From a bacterium (GTDB taxonomy: Bacteria; Zhuqueibacterota; Zhuqueibacteria; Thermofontimicrobiales; Thermofontimicrobiaceae): 21,475 bases of DNA. This document shows, piece by piece, positions 7,497-14,013 of this stretch (its first letter is position 1; each line of letters begins with the position of its first letter). Location of the stretch: positions 1 to 21,475 of the forward strand of contig DSAU01000500.1 in the NCBI GenBank assembly GCA_011046315.1. The letters run 5' to 3'. The notes below the pieces were generated by a model that searched no databases, had not been told where the DNA came from, and worked only from the letters and a program-made list of their open reading frames with translations. The position numbers and the translations under genes are program-made.

Positions 7497-8866
7497 ATCC
7501 GTTTATTTTGATTGTTGATGATGAGGAGAATTTGACATTTTTCCTTAAAAATGCATTGGAGCAGAAAAATTTCACTGTTGAAACATGCCATAATTTATCG
7601 AAGGCAAAAAAAGCTATCGAAATGAGATTTCCAGATTTAATTTTGTTGGATTTGAATTTACCAGATGGTAACGGATTGGATTTGTATCGGATGATCAAGC
7701 AGCAGGCGTTGGGGATTCCAACGATTGTTATCACGGCGCATGCCTCAATTAAATCAGCGATTGAAGCGCTCAAATTGGGTGTGGAGGATTATATCATCAA
7801 ACCATTTGAGCTGGACCAAATTATCATCAATATCGAAAAACAGTTGGAACGTTTCCGGCTAAATAATCAATTCAATTATTATAAACATCGCCTTCAGCAG
7901 AGCTATGAAGATGAGTTTTTTGTCAGCAAACTGCCGATAATGGAAGATATTCAAAATTTAGCGCTTAAGATTGCCCAGGTGGAAGAGAGCGCTATTTTGA
8001 TCGAAGGCGCCAGCGGAACCGGAAAAGAGATGCTTGCCAGGTTTATCCATCAGCATTCGCCATGGAAAGAAGCGCCGTTTGTGGAAATTAACTGCGCTTC
8101 TTTACCGGAGCAGCTTTTAGAAAGCGAATTGTTCGGTTACGAGCCGGGGGCATTTACTGACGCCAAGAAACGGAAGATCGGCTTGATTGAACTGGCTCAG
8201 GGGGGAACTTTGTTTTTAGATGAAATTTCAGAGATGTCGCCGGCGCTGCAGGCAAAGCTGTTGCGGGTCATTGAAAACCGGGTGTTCAAACGACTGGGCG
8301 GAGTACGCGATATCAGGATGCGCTTGCGAATCATTGCTGCCACTAACCGCGATATCGTCAAGCTGGTTGAAGAAAAAAAATTCCGCGAGGATTTATATTT
8401 TCGCCTGAATATGTTTCATCTGAAAATTCCCACCCTGCAAGAGCGAAAACAAGAGTTGCTGTTGATCGCTCAATTCTTTCTGCAAAAAATTGCCAGACAG
8501 CTCAAGCGAAATGTGCGTTTATTATCTGAAGAAGCGTGCGAAACCATTCTCAAATACCACTGGCCCGGCAACTTCCGCGAATTGCGTAACACCATCGAAC
8601 GGGCGGTGATTTTATGCGAGGGAGAAACCATTTTGTTAAAACATATCAATTGTGAAATGATAAAAAGCAAAAGCGAAAAAATAGCCGCGTTACCGACGCT
8701 GTCAAATTTACAGAATGGATCTTTGAAAGAACTGATCGATCGCATTGAAAAATCAATAGTGATTGATGCGCTTCAACTGAGCCAGGGAAATCAACTCAAG
8801 GCTGCAAAGCTTTTGGGTGAACCGCGCCACATAGTCCGCTATTTGGTAAAAAAGCATAATCTGTGA
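7493..8866 (+). CDS. NtrC-family sigma-54-dependent response regulator
   Basis: A 457-residue transcription activator, almost certainly the partner of the kinase, whose stop it overlaps by ATGA (7493-7496), with AGAGG upstream. The receiver domain (1-118) has Asp9/Asp10, phospho-acceptor Asp53, Thr81 and Lys103. The AAA+ domain (about 143-385) has Walker A GASGTGKE at 172-179, the sigma-54-contacting loop at 219-224, Walker B GGTLFLDE at 237-244 and arginine-finger-region residues FREDLYFRLN at 297-306. A Fis-type helix-turn-helix ends the protein (NQLKAAKLLGEPRHIVRYLVKK, 433-454). The loop reads GAFTDA rather than GAFTGA, a variant also seen in other sigma-54 activators and probably functional. 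Targets are presumably sigma-54 promoters, perhaps of the adjacent cytochromes, though I could not find a clear -24/-12 box. Confidence 0.95.
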   Translation: MNPFILIVDDEENLTFFLKNALEQKNFTVETCHNLSKAKKAIEMRFPDLILLDLNLPDGNGLDLYRMIKQQALGIPTIVITAHASIKSAIEALKLGVEDYIIKPFELDQIIINIEKQLERFRLNNQFNYYKHRLQQSYEDEFFVSKLPIMEDIQNLALKIAQVEESAILIEGASGTGKEMLARFIHQHSPWKEAPFVEINCASLPEQLLESELFGYEPGAFTDAKKRKIGLIELAQGGTLFLDEISEMSPALQAKLLRVIENRVFKRLGGVRDIRMRLRIIAATNRDIVKLVEEKKFREDLYFRLNMFHLKIPTLQERKQELLLIAQFFLQKIARQLKRNVRLLSEEACETILKYHWPGNFRELRNTIERAVILCEGETILLKHINCEMIKSKSEKIAALPTLSNLQNGSLKELIDRIEKSIVIDALQLSQGNQLKAAKLLGEPRHIVRYLVKKHNL

Positions 8867-9124
8867 AAATAATCTCCATTTCCGCCTTGTAATTGGATAA
8901 AATTGTCCACTTTTTTAATGTAATTAAAAATAAAAACTTAGCAGCTTAACTTCCAACTTATTGCCACCAACAGCCATTATTTTATGGCTAAAATTCACCA
9001 AGACAGACATTTCTAAAAAATTAATAGATATTATAATTGTATAATAAACATTGGATTAATGTAGATTTTAATATGGTGGAACAATGTTTGATGATAATAA
9101 CAATCTTTAATTCGGGCGATAGTT
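8867..9124. other. Intergenic region with possible promoter of the pseudo-receiver/cytochrome operon
   Basis: These 258 AT-rich bases follow the response regulator. Two overlapping-phase TATAAT hexamers (9032-9037 and 9040-9045) lie about 80-90 bases before the ATG at 9125 and could be -10 elements, but I see no convincing -35 and the base composition makes chance matches likely. No strong terminator hairpin was found after 8866. If the regulator controls the downstream operon, its enhancer sites should be here. Confidence 0.4.
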
Positions 9125-9481
9125 ATGAAAATATTGGTGATCGACAATGAAAAGTCTTTTGCAGAAAGTTTCGGTCAGTATTTGAAAAGCACGGCAAACG
9201 CTGAAATAACTCTGGCTAATACGGTCAAACAGGCTTTGAATTTAATTAACCAAAACTGTTATGATTTAATAATTACCGAAGTTAGCTTGCCCGACGCTGA
9301 AAATGAGAATTGGCTCATGAAAATTGATAACATTAATCCGGGACAAAAATTGATCATTCTCACATCACATCTCTTCCCCTGTAATTTATCTTTATCAGAA
9401 AAATTAAACATCATCGGCTATTTTGAGAAACCTTTTGATGCCAATATAATTTTGAATCTAATTAACCAATTAACTAACTGA
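9125..9481 (+). CDS. Stand-alone pseudo-receiver domain (no phospho-acceptor Asp)
   Basis: A 118-residue protein that is just a CheY-like receiver fold: MKILVIDNEKSFAESF... to the final helix. The acidic pocket is altered: Asp7-Asn8-Glu9 instead of a full acidic pair, and Glu52 (TEVSLPD; codon at 9278) where the phosphorylated Asp belongs. Thr80 and Lys102 (FEKPF) remain. Glu at this site often mimics the phosphorylated state in engineered receivers, so I infer either a constitutively active-like or a phosphorylation-independent adaptor. There is no output domain. It precedes the secreted cytochrome gene by 10 bases, so the two are probably one operon, and it lies downstream of the kinase-regulator pair. 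Possible roles are docking to the kinase or NtrC-like protein, or decoy inhibition. Ribosome site before the ATG is weak. Confidence 0.8.
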   Translation: MKILVIDNEKSFAESFGQYLKSTANAEITLANTVKQALNLINQNCYDLIITEVSLPDAENENWLMKIDNINPGQKLIILTSHLFPCNLSLSEKLNIIGYFEKPFDANIILNLINQLTN

Positions 9482-9491
9482 GGGAGTCATT

Positions 9492-12074
9492 ATGGGAAAA
9501 AGACTTACCATTTTAATTTTGGTGTTTTTATGCACAAGCTCTGTAGTATTTGCACAGACGCTGTCGTTATCGCCTTACGGCGTTTCTCCGCGCGATGCAG
9601 AGCGAGATACCGCTGATATTTTCGACAGAGCATACAATGGTTTGCTCAATGTTGGCGTTGAAACGCAGATGTATCTCGAAGGTCGTTTGGACGGCGCCAG
9701 CCTGTCTTCACCGACGTGGACCGTTACCGGTCCTGCCGGTTCGGCGGCGGACATCACGGTCACATTTGATCCGGACACTTCCACCCAGATCGCAGCTTTT
9801 ACGCCGGACGTTGTTGGAACGTACACCGTGGAATTCGCTGATGGAGAAAATAATGCAATTGTGACCATTAATGCAGCAACCTATGTTGGCGCCTTTGCCG
9901 GCGATGGAAACTGTGTTTTGTGTCATCAGGCACAAGCTGCTGATTGGGAAAAAACCGGCCACTATTCCATTTTTGAACGTGGATTAAATGGAATGTTGGG
10001 TGCCTACTATGCAGAACGATGTATCAGTTGTCATACCACTGGTTATGATGCAGCTGCAAATAACGATGGATTTGACGACCGAGGGTTCGTTTTTCCGGAC
10101 ACGCTCTTTCCGGGGCAATTTGATAACATGGTCGCGCAGTATCCGGACGCGATGAAATTAGCCCGTGTTCAGTGTGAAAGCTGCCATGGCCCAGGAAGTG
10201 CTCATAACGTTGGGAATGTTAGTGATTCTAAAATGGTTTCGACTCTGGACGCCGCCAATTGTGCCTGGTGTCATGATGCCGGAACTCATCATATCTTTCC
10301 GTACCAGTGGGATGTATCACGACATGGGAAACCGTTACATGCTGCCCGCGGCAGCCGGGCTGGATGTGCTCCGTGTCACAGCGGCGCCGGATTCGTCGAA
10401 TGGGTGAAAGGTGGAAAAGAGGAGTTGATTTCAGCTCCAGAAGTAACAGCGATCACCTGTGCGGTGTGCCATGAGTCCCATAGTGTCGACTATCCACATC
10501 AGGTGCGCACCATGGATGCGACATTGGGAAACGGTACTATTGTAAAAGATGGCGGTCTCGGATTGCTCTGTATGAATTGTCATAAATCCCGTCGCGATGC
10601 AAAAACCTACACCAACGCTCCGGGCTCCCATTATGGACCGCATTATGCGCCCCAGGCCGATGTTTTGGCTGCGACCAATGTTGTTACATTCGGGAAGACT
10701 TTGCCAACATCTCCTCATAATAAAGGAAATTCATGTGTTGACTGTCACATGGCGGAATCACATGAACTTGACCTTGATGTATTGGCTGGTGGTCATTCTT
10801 TCAAAATGTCCAATAATCTCGGGCAGGATCACATCGAAGCCTGTGAAGGGTGTCATGGGAACATTGGTGAGAGCTTTGCCGAAAAGAAATTTTATTTCAA
10901 TGGAAACGCTGATCATGACGGTGACGGTGTCGAAGAAGGGTTGCAGGAAGAAGTTCATGGCTTGATGGAGCAACTTGGCGCATTATTACCGGATGCGGAT
11001 CCACATGCTAATGTTGATACCACCTGGACCCTCACCGAATTAAAGGCAGCTTATAACCATCGAACCATCTATTATGATCACAGCGATGGTATTCACAATC
11101 CTGCCTTCACTGTCGCTTTGCTGAAAGTTACCATTCAGGCGCTTTTGAACAATGCAATCGAAGGCGAAATTGTTGCCATCGAAGATGTGCCCAATGATCA
11201 GGGAAAACAGGTTCGCATTATCTGGGATAAATTTGTTGATGATGGTGTCGCTGTAGATCCAGTAGCAACCTATCTCATTCAACGACTTGACGCTGAAGAT
11301 GATTGGACCGGTGTTGGCGAGTACACCGCTCATGGCGCCAATCGTTATGCACTGGTTGTTCCCACATTGTACGATTCAACCGCTTATGGCAATGCGCTGA
11401 CAACCTTCAAGGTTGTTGCTTTAACGCGAGGCGGTGTGGTCCATGAATCTCTGCCGGCTCAGGGTTATTCAGTCGATAATCTGGTGCCACACGCTCCTGG
11501 TAACCTGATGGCCATGGCTGCCGCTGGTGATGTTGAGCTGACATGGGAGGAGCCACCGGATCCGGATATTCAGTACTATAAAATTTATCGTTCAGCAGAA
11601 GATTCTTTTGTTCCCGATGAAAGCCTGGAAATTGGCGCTACTGCTGAATTGACATTTACCGATGTCTTACCGGGCACAGGTACCTGGTATTACAAAGTAG
11701 TTGCAATTGATTTCTCGGGAAATCTGGGCAAACCATCCCCGTCAGTCAGTGCAACCATAACTTCGGTTGACGATTCACAGACTGTTCCGATGAGGTTTGA
11801 ATTATCACAGAATTACCCGAACCCGTTCAATCCGGAAACCACGATCAAATTCTCTTTAAAAAATGGTGGTCACGTCAGCCTCGAAATCTTCAATGCAACC
11901 GGCCAATCTGTTAGCAGTTTGGTTGACAAAAATATGAATCCTGGAAATTATTCAATCAACTTTAGCGCTAATGGTTTGACATCGGGCGTCTATTTTTATC
12001 GCATCAAAGTTTCTGCGACAAATGATGGAGTTGTTCAATATCAATCAATGAAAAAGATGGTTGTCATGAAATGA
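9492..12074 (+). CDS. Secreted 9-haem cytochrome c with fibronectin-III-like and T9SS sorting domains
   Basis: An 860-residue exported protein. Residues 1-21 are a signal peptide (MGKRLTILILVFLCTSSVVFA). Residues 23-132 are an Ig-like beta domain. Nine CXXCH motifs follow (first Cys at 141, 177, 228, 257, 292, 323, 360, 415, 451). DHDGDGVEEG (474-483) resembles a calcium loop. About 485-555 is helical, 556-660 beta-rich, and 666-757 is a fibronectin-III-like domain (APGNLMA...VELTWEEP...YYKIYRS...YYKVVAID). The last 90 residues (768-860) are a type A T9SS sorting domain: FELSQNYPNPFNPETTIKFSL...GLTSGVYFYRI. It should therefore cross the outer membrane and be anchored or released at the cell surface, fitting a role in extracellular electron transfer; the haem-domain enzyme activity, if any, is unknown. 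GAGGGAG lies about 6 bases before the ATG, and the pseudo-receiver gene is 10 bases upstream. Confidence 0.92.
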   Translation: MGKRLTILILVFLCTSSVVFAQTLSLSPYGVSPRDAERDTADIFDRAYNGLLNVGVETQMYLEGRLDGASLSSPTWTVTGPAGSAADITVTFDPDTSTQIAAFTPDVVGTYTVEFADGENNAIVTINAATYVGAFAGDGNCVLCHQAQAADWEKTGHYSIFERGLNGMLGAYYAERCISCHTTGYDAAANNDGFDDRGFVFPDTLFPGQFDNMVAQYPDAMKLARVQCESCHGPGSAHNVGNVSDSKMVSTLDAANCAWCHDAGTHHIFPYQWDVSRHGKPLHAARGSRAGCAPCHSGAGFVEWVKGGKEELISAPEVTAITCAVCHESHSVDYPHQVRTMDATLGNGTIVKDGGLGLLCMNCHKSRRDAKTYTNAPGSHYGPHYAPQADVLAATNVVTFGKTLPTSPHNKGNSCVDCHMAESHELDLDVLAGGHSFKMSNNLGQDHIEACEGCHGNIGESFAEKKFYFNGNADHDGDGVEEGLQEEVHGLMEQLGALLPDADPHANVDTTWTLTELKAAYNHRTIYYDHSDGIHNPAFTVALLKVTIQALLNNAIEGEIVAIEDVPNDQGKQVRIIWDKFVDDGVAVDPVATYLIQRLDAEDDWTGVGEYTAHGANRYALVVPTLYDSTAYGNALTTFKVVALTRGGVVHESLPAQGYSVDNLVPHAPGNLMAMAAAGDVELTWEEPPDPDIQYYKIYRSAEDSFVPDESLEIGATAELTFTDVLPGTGTWYYKVVAIDFSGNLGKPSPSVSATITSVDDSQTVPMRFELSQNYPNPFNPETTIKFSLKNGGHVSLEIFNATGQSVSSLVDKNMNPGNYSINFSANGLTSGVYFYRIKVSATNDGVVQYQSMKKMVVMK

Positions 12075-12117
12075 GGGGATACTGGCTTAAAGATAGTCAA
12101 ACAACCAGCTGAGGAAA

Positions 12118-12138
12118 ATCCCGTCGCCGCGGCGGGAT
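12118..12138. repeat. GC-rich palindrome, CCCG(TCG)CCGCGGCGGG (copy 1)
   Basis: ATCCCG...CGGGAT encloses CCGCGG, in a region otherwise rich in A and T. It equals the perfect 16-bp palindrome at 12605-12620 plus a TCG insertion in the left arm. It lies 44 bases after the cytochrome stop. Confidence 0.6.
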
Positions 12139-12142
12139 CGAT

Positions 12143-12185
12143 GAGGGGAGATTGGGAAAAACTATGAATTGCACCAATCTCCCTC
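12143..12185 (+). terminator. Hairpin after the secreted cytochrome, possible terminator
   Basis: GAGGGGAGATTGG (12143-12155) pairs with CCAATCTCCCTC (12174-12185) with a single bulged G, giving a 12-bp stem and an 18-base loop. It is the first sizeable stem downstream of the cytochrome stop apart from the GC palindrome. No T-tract follows (GCTATTAAAA), so intrinsic termination is uncertain; it may instead stabilise the transcript end. Confidence 0.45.
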
Positions 12186-12348
12186 GCTATTAAAAATAAC
12201 CCTCTTCTTGATACATTCACCAGCCAAAAGTCGATGTCAGTTTAATTCCATATTGCGTCGACTTTTGCTGTATTTTATAAAAGACCGAATTTTTAAAGTA
12301 ATATATTGATTGTGGTTAGCAAAATTCAGTTATCAGTGGTAAGCATAA

Positions 12349-12361
12349 ACTGATGCCATCG
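12349..12361. repeat. Solitary arm of the ACTGATG repeat (copy C)
   Basis: ACTGATGCCATCG matches the first 13 bases of the complete elements at 1963 and 21265 exactly. No matching right arm occurs within 150 bases downstream, so it is a solo end or a truncated copy. Confidence 0.55.
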
Positions 12362-12425
12362 TTTTGTTTGAGACAATTTGTAATTTAAATTGTATCGGTC
12401 CGAAAAAGACATCCATTCGCTTTTT

Positions 12426-12466
12426 ACTGTCATTGCGATCCCGCTCAACAGGATCGCAATAACAGT
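12426..12466. repeat. REP-like hairpin of the TGTCATTGCGA type
   Basis: ACTGTCATTGCGATCC (12426-12441) and GGATCGCAATAACAGT (12451-12466) pair at 15 of 16 positions (one G-T) around a 9-base loop. The start TGTCATTGCGA is shared with the partial element at the right edge of the window (21423 onward), suggesting one family of repetitive extragenic palindromes. Confidence 0.6.
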
Positions 12467-12557
12467 GCGCGGATCTATTTAAATATCAAACTATGACATT
12501 TGTATTTGCCCTCAAAATAAAGCTTGACAATGCGCATAAATTTTTTTAATATAATAT

Positions 12558-12754
12558 AACCTGTTTAATTCATAAATGTTGCCACCAAGGCACCAAGTCA
12601 CGAATCCCGCCGCGGCGGGAACAAAGTTGTGAAAGATGCATTCATAAAAATATTCTGAGTCGATTAATCTCCTTTGCCTGTCAAGCTTTATATTTTCATT
12701 ACTTTGTGTGCCTTGGTGTCTTCGAGGCTTTGTGGCGTATGAATTATTCAGGTT
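12558..12754. repeat. 197-bp element with imperfect terminal inverted repeats, upstream of the era cluster
   Basis: The ends AACCTGTTTAATTCATA (12558-12574) and TATGAATTATTCAGGTT (12738-12754) are complementary at 15 of 17 positions. Just inside them, GCCACCAAGGCACCAAG (12581-12597) is echoed on the other strand by CTTTGTGTGCCTTGGTGTC near 12702-12720 and GGCTTTGTGGC near 12726-12736, so the inner arms also pair in part. The GC palindrome TCCCGCCGCGGCGGGA is nested in it at 12605-12620. It resembles the CACCAAGG-type intergenic repeats seen in various bacterial genomes. It ends 47 bases before the start at 12802. Confidence 0.6.
12605..12620. repeat. Perfect 16-bp GC palindrome TCCCGCCGCGGCGGGA (copy 2)
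   Basis: Self-complementary over all 16 bases, pure G/C apart from its ends, and nested inside an AT-rich element. Copy 1 at 12118-12138 has the same sequence with a 3-base insertion. Confidence 0.65.
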
Positions 12755-12801
12755 AAAAAATTTGATTGGGATTCAATCATTTTTGTAAGGGAGAAAGCGC
12801 C

Positions 12802-13065
12802 ATGTCTTACGATATGATTATCTGTCTGTCAATTTTTGTTTTCTTTCTGATTTTAATTATAGCTGTAATAAAAACAAAAGGAATCAATAAAGGCGGTGGA
12901 ATTTACACGGGACAAGTGCTGATGCACGATCTCGCCATGAAAGATAAACAGCGAGCCATGGAATATGTGATCGAAAACCAGAAACGAACCATTAAACAAG
13001 AAGAAGAATCCGGCGAAAATCCCAAAGGAGCTAATTTTAAGCATGATACAGATTCAGCAGATTGA
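12802..13065 (+). CDS. Small single-span membrane protein, unknown function
   Basis: An 87-residue protein with one hydrophobic helix (about 4-24) and a charged, mostly helical cytoplasmic-type tail (GQVLMHDLAMKDKQRAMEYVIENQKRTIKQEEE) ending in a polar stretch. I do not recognise a family. The ATG at 12802 is preferred over a TTG 12 codons upstream because AAGGGAG stands 8 bases before it. Its last 23 bases overlap the era gene in another frame, and a ribosome site for era (AAAGGAG, 13024-13030) lies within it, so the two are probably translationally coupled. Its tail could act as a membrane tether or regulator, but nothing in the sequence shows a function. Confidence 0.7.
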   Translation: MSYDMIICLSIFVFFLILIIAVIKTKGINKGGGIYTGQVLMHDLAMKDKQRAMEYVIENQKRTIKQEEESGENPKGANFKHDTDSAD

Positions 13066-13957
13066 TGTAAAAAATTTTAAATCCGGCTACGTCGCGCTCA
13101 TCGGCAAACCTAATGTGGGCAAATCCACCCTGATGAACGCACTGCTGGGACAACAACTGTCCATCGTCACTGCGAAACCGCAAACCACCCGGCAACAGGT
13201 GCTGGGGATTTTAAGCGGCGATAATTTTCAAATGATTTTTCTGGACACGCCCGGGCTGTTAGTTCCGCGATACAAATTGCAGGATAAAATGGTGAAAGCG
13301 GCTCAGCGCGCCATCGGTGAAGCAGACATAATCCTGTTTTTAGTGGAACCAGAAGACAAAATTGACGAATTTCAGGATCAGATCATGAGGGAAATCATCA
13401 TCAACGCTGGTAAAAAAACTTTGCTGGTAATCAATAAAATTGACAGCATCGTGCGTGACACCATTCTTCCCATCATCGCCCGCTACGATAACAATTACCG
13501 ACTCACTGAAATTTTCCCCATTTCCGCGCTCTTTGGCGATGGTGTGGAAGACGTTAAACAATCGCTGATCAAGCATCTCCCAACAGGAATGCCTTTCTAT
13601 CCCCCGGATCAAATTACTGATCAGCCGGAGCGTTTTTTTGTCTCCGAATTGATTCGACAGAAAATTTTTGAGAATTATGGCGAGGAGATACCTTACTCCA
13701 CCGCTGTTACCATCGAGGATTTTAAAGAGCGCGAGGGGGCAAAAGATTTCATCCGGGCAAACATAATTTTAGAGCGGAATTCTCAAAAAGGAATCCTGAT
13801 TGGCAAAAAAGGAGCTGCGTTAAAAAAAATCGGCAAGCTCTCCAGGGAAGAAATTGAACGCTTCCTTGGCCGCCCGGTGTTTCTCGAACTGTTCGTCAAA
13901 GTCAGACATAAATGGCGTCAAAACGAGAGTTTTTTAAGGGAGTTTGGCTATAATTAA
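13043..13957 (+). CDS. era: GTPase Era, 30S ribosomal subunit assembly factor
   Basis: A 304-residue protein, the usual length for Era, which binds the 3' end of 16S rRNA and helps mature the small ribosomal subunit. The GTPase domain shows G1 GKPNVGKS (21-28), the TTR switch I region (48-50), G3 DTPG (68-71), G4 NKID (131-134) and a G5-like ISALFGDGV (about 156-164). The C-terminal KH domain carries the RNA-binding loop GILIGKKGAALKKIG. The ATG overlaps the upstream small membrane protein gene by 23 bases. The next gene starts 56 bases after the stop, so the cluster is probably transcribed together. Confidence 0.97.
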   Translation: MIQIQQIDVKNFKSGYVALIGKPNVGKSTLMNALLGQQLSIVTAKPQTTRQQVLGILSGDNFQMIFLDTPGLLVPRYKLQDKMVKAAQRAIGEADIILFLVEPEDKIDEFQDQIMREIIINAGKKTLLVINKIDSIVRDTILPIIARYDNNYRLTEIFPISALFGDGVEDVKQSLIKHLPTGMPFYPPDQITDQPERFFVSELIRQKIFENYGEEIPYSTAVTIEDFKEREGAKDFIRANIILERNSQKGILIGKKGAALKKIGKLSREEIERFLGRPVFLELFVKVRHKWRQNESFLREFGYN

Positions 13958-14013
13958 AGTCGATGTTCCTATTTGTGTGTTATTATTAGGAACCAGTGAA
14001 TCGGAGAATTAGA

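Larger units (their letters stand above)
12075..12801. other. 727-base gene-free, repeat-dense region
   Basis: No convincing gene lies between the cytochrome stop and the small membrane protein start. Instead there are, in order: a GC-rich palindrome (12118-12138), a hairpin (12143-12185), a solitary ACTGATG-family arm (12349-12361), a second hairpin (12426-12466) and a 197-bp element with imperfect terminal inverted repeats (12558-12754) that itself contains a second GC-rich palindrome (12605-12620). The promoter of the era cluster must be at the right end, inside or just after the 197-bp element. Confidence 0.7.

Noticed and set aside
8930..8970. Possible sigma-54 -24/-12 box on the minus strand (TTGGAAG...CTGCT)
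   Set aside because: It points back into the end of the response regulator gene with no minus-strand gene to serve, and the -24 match is partial.
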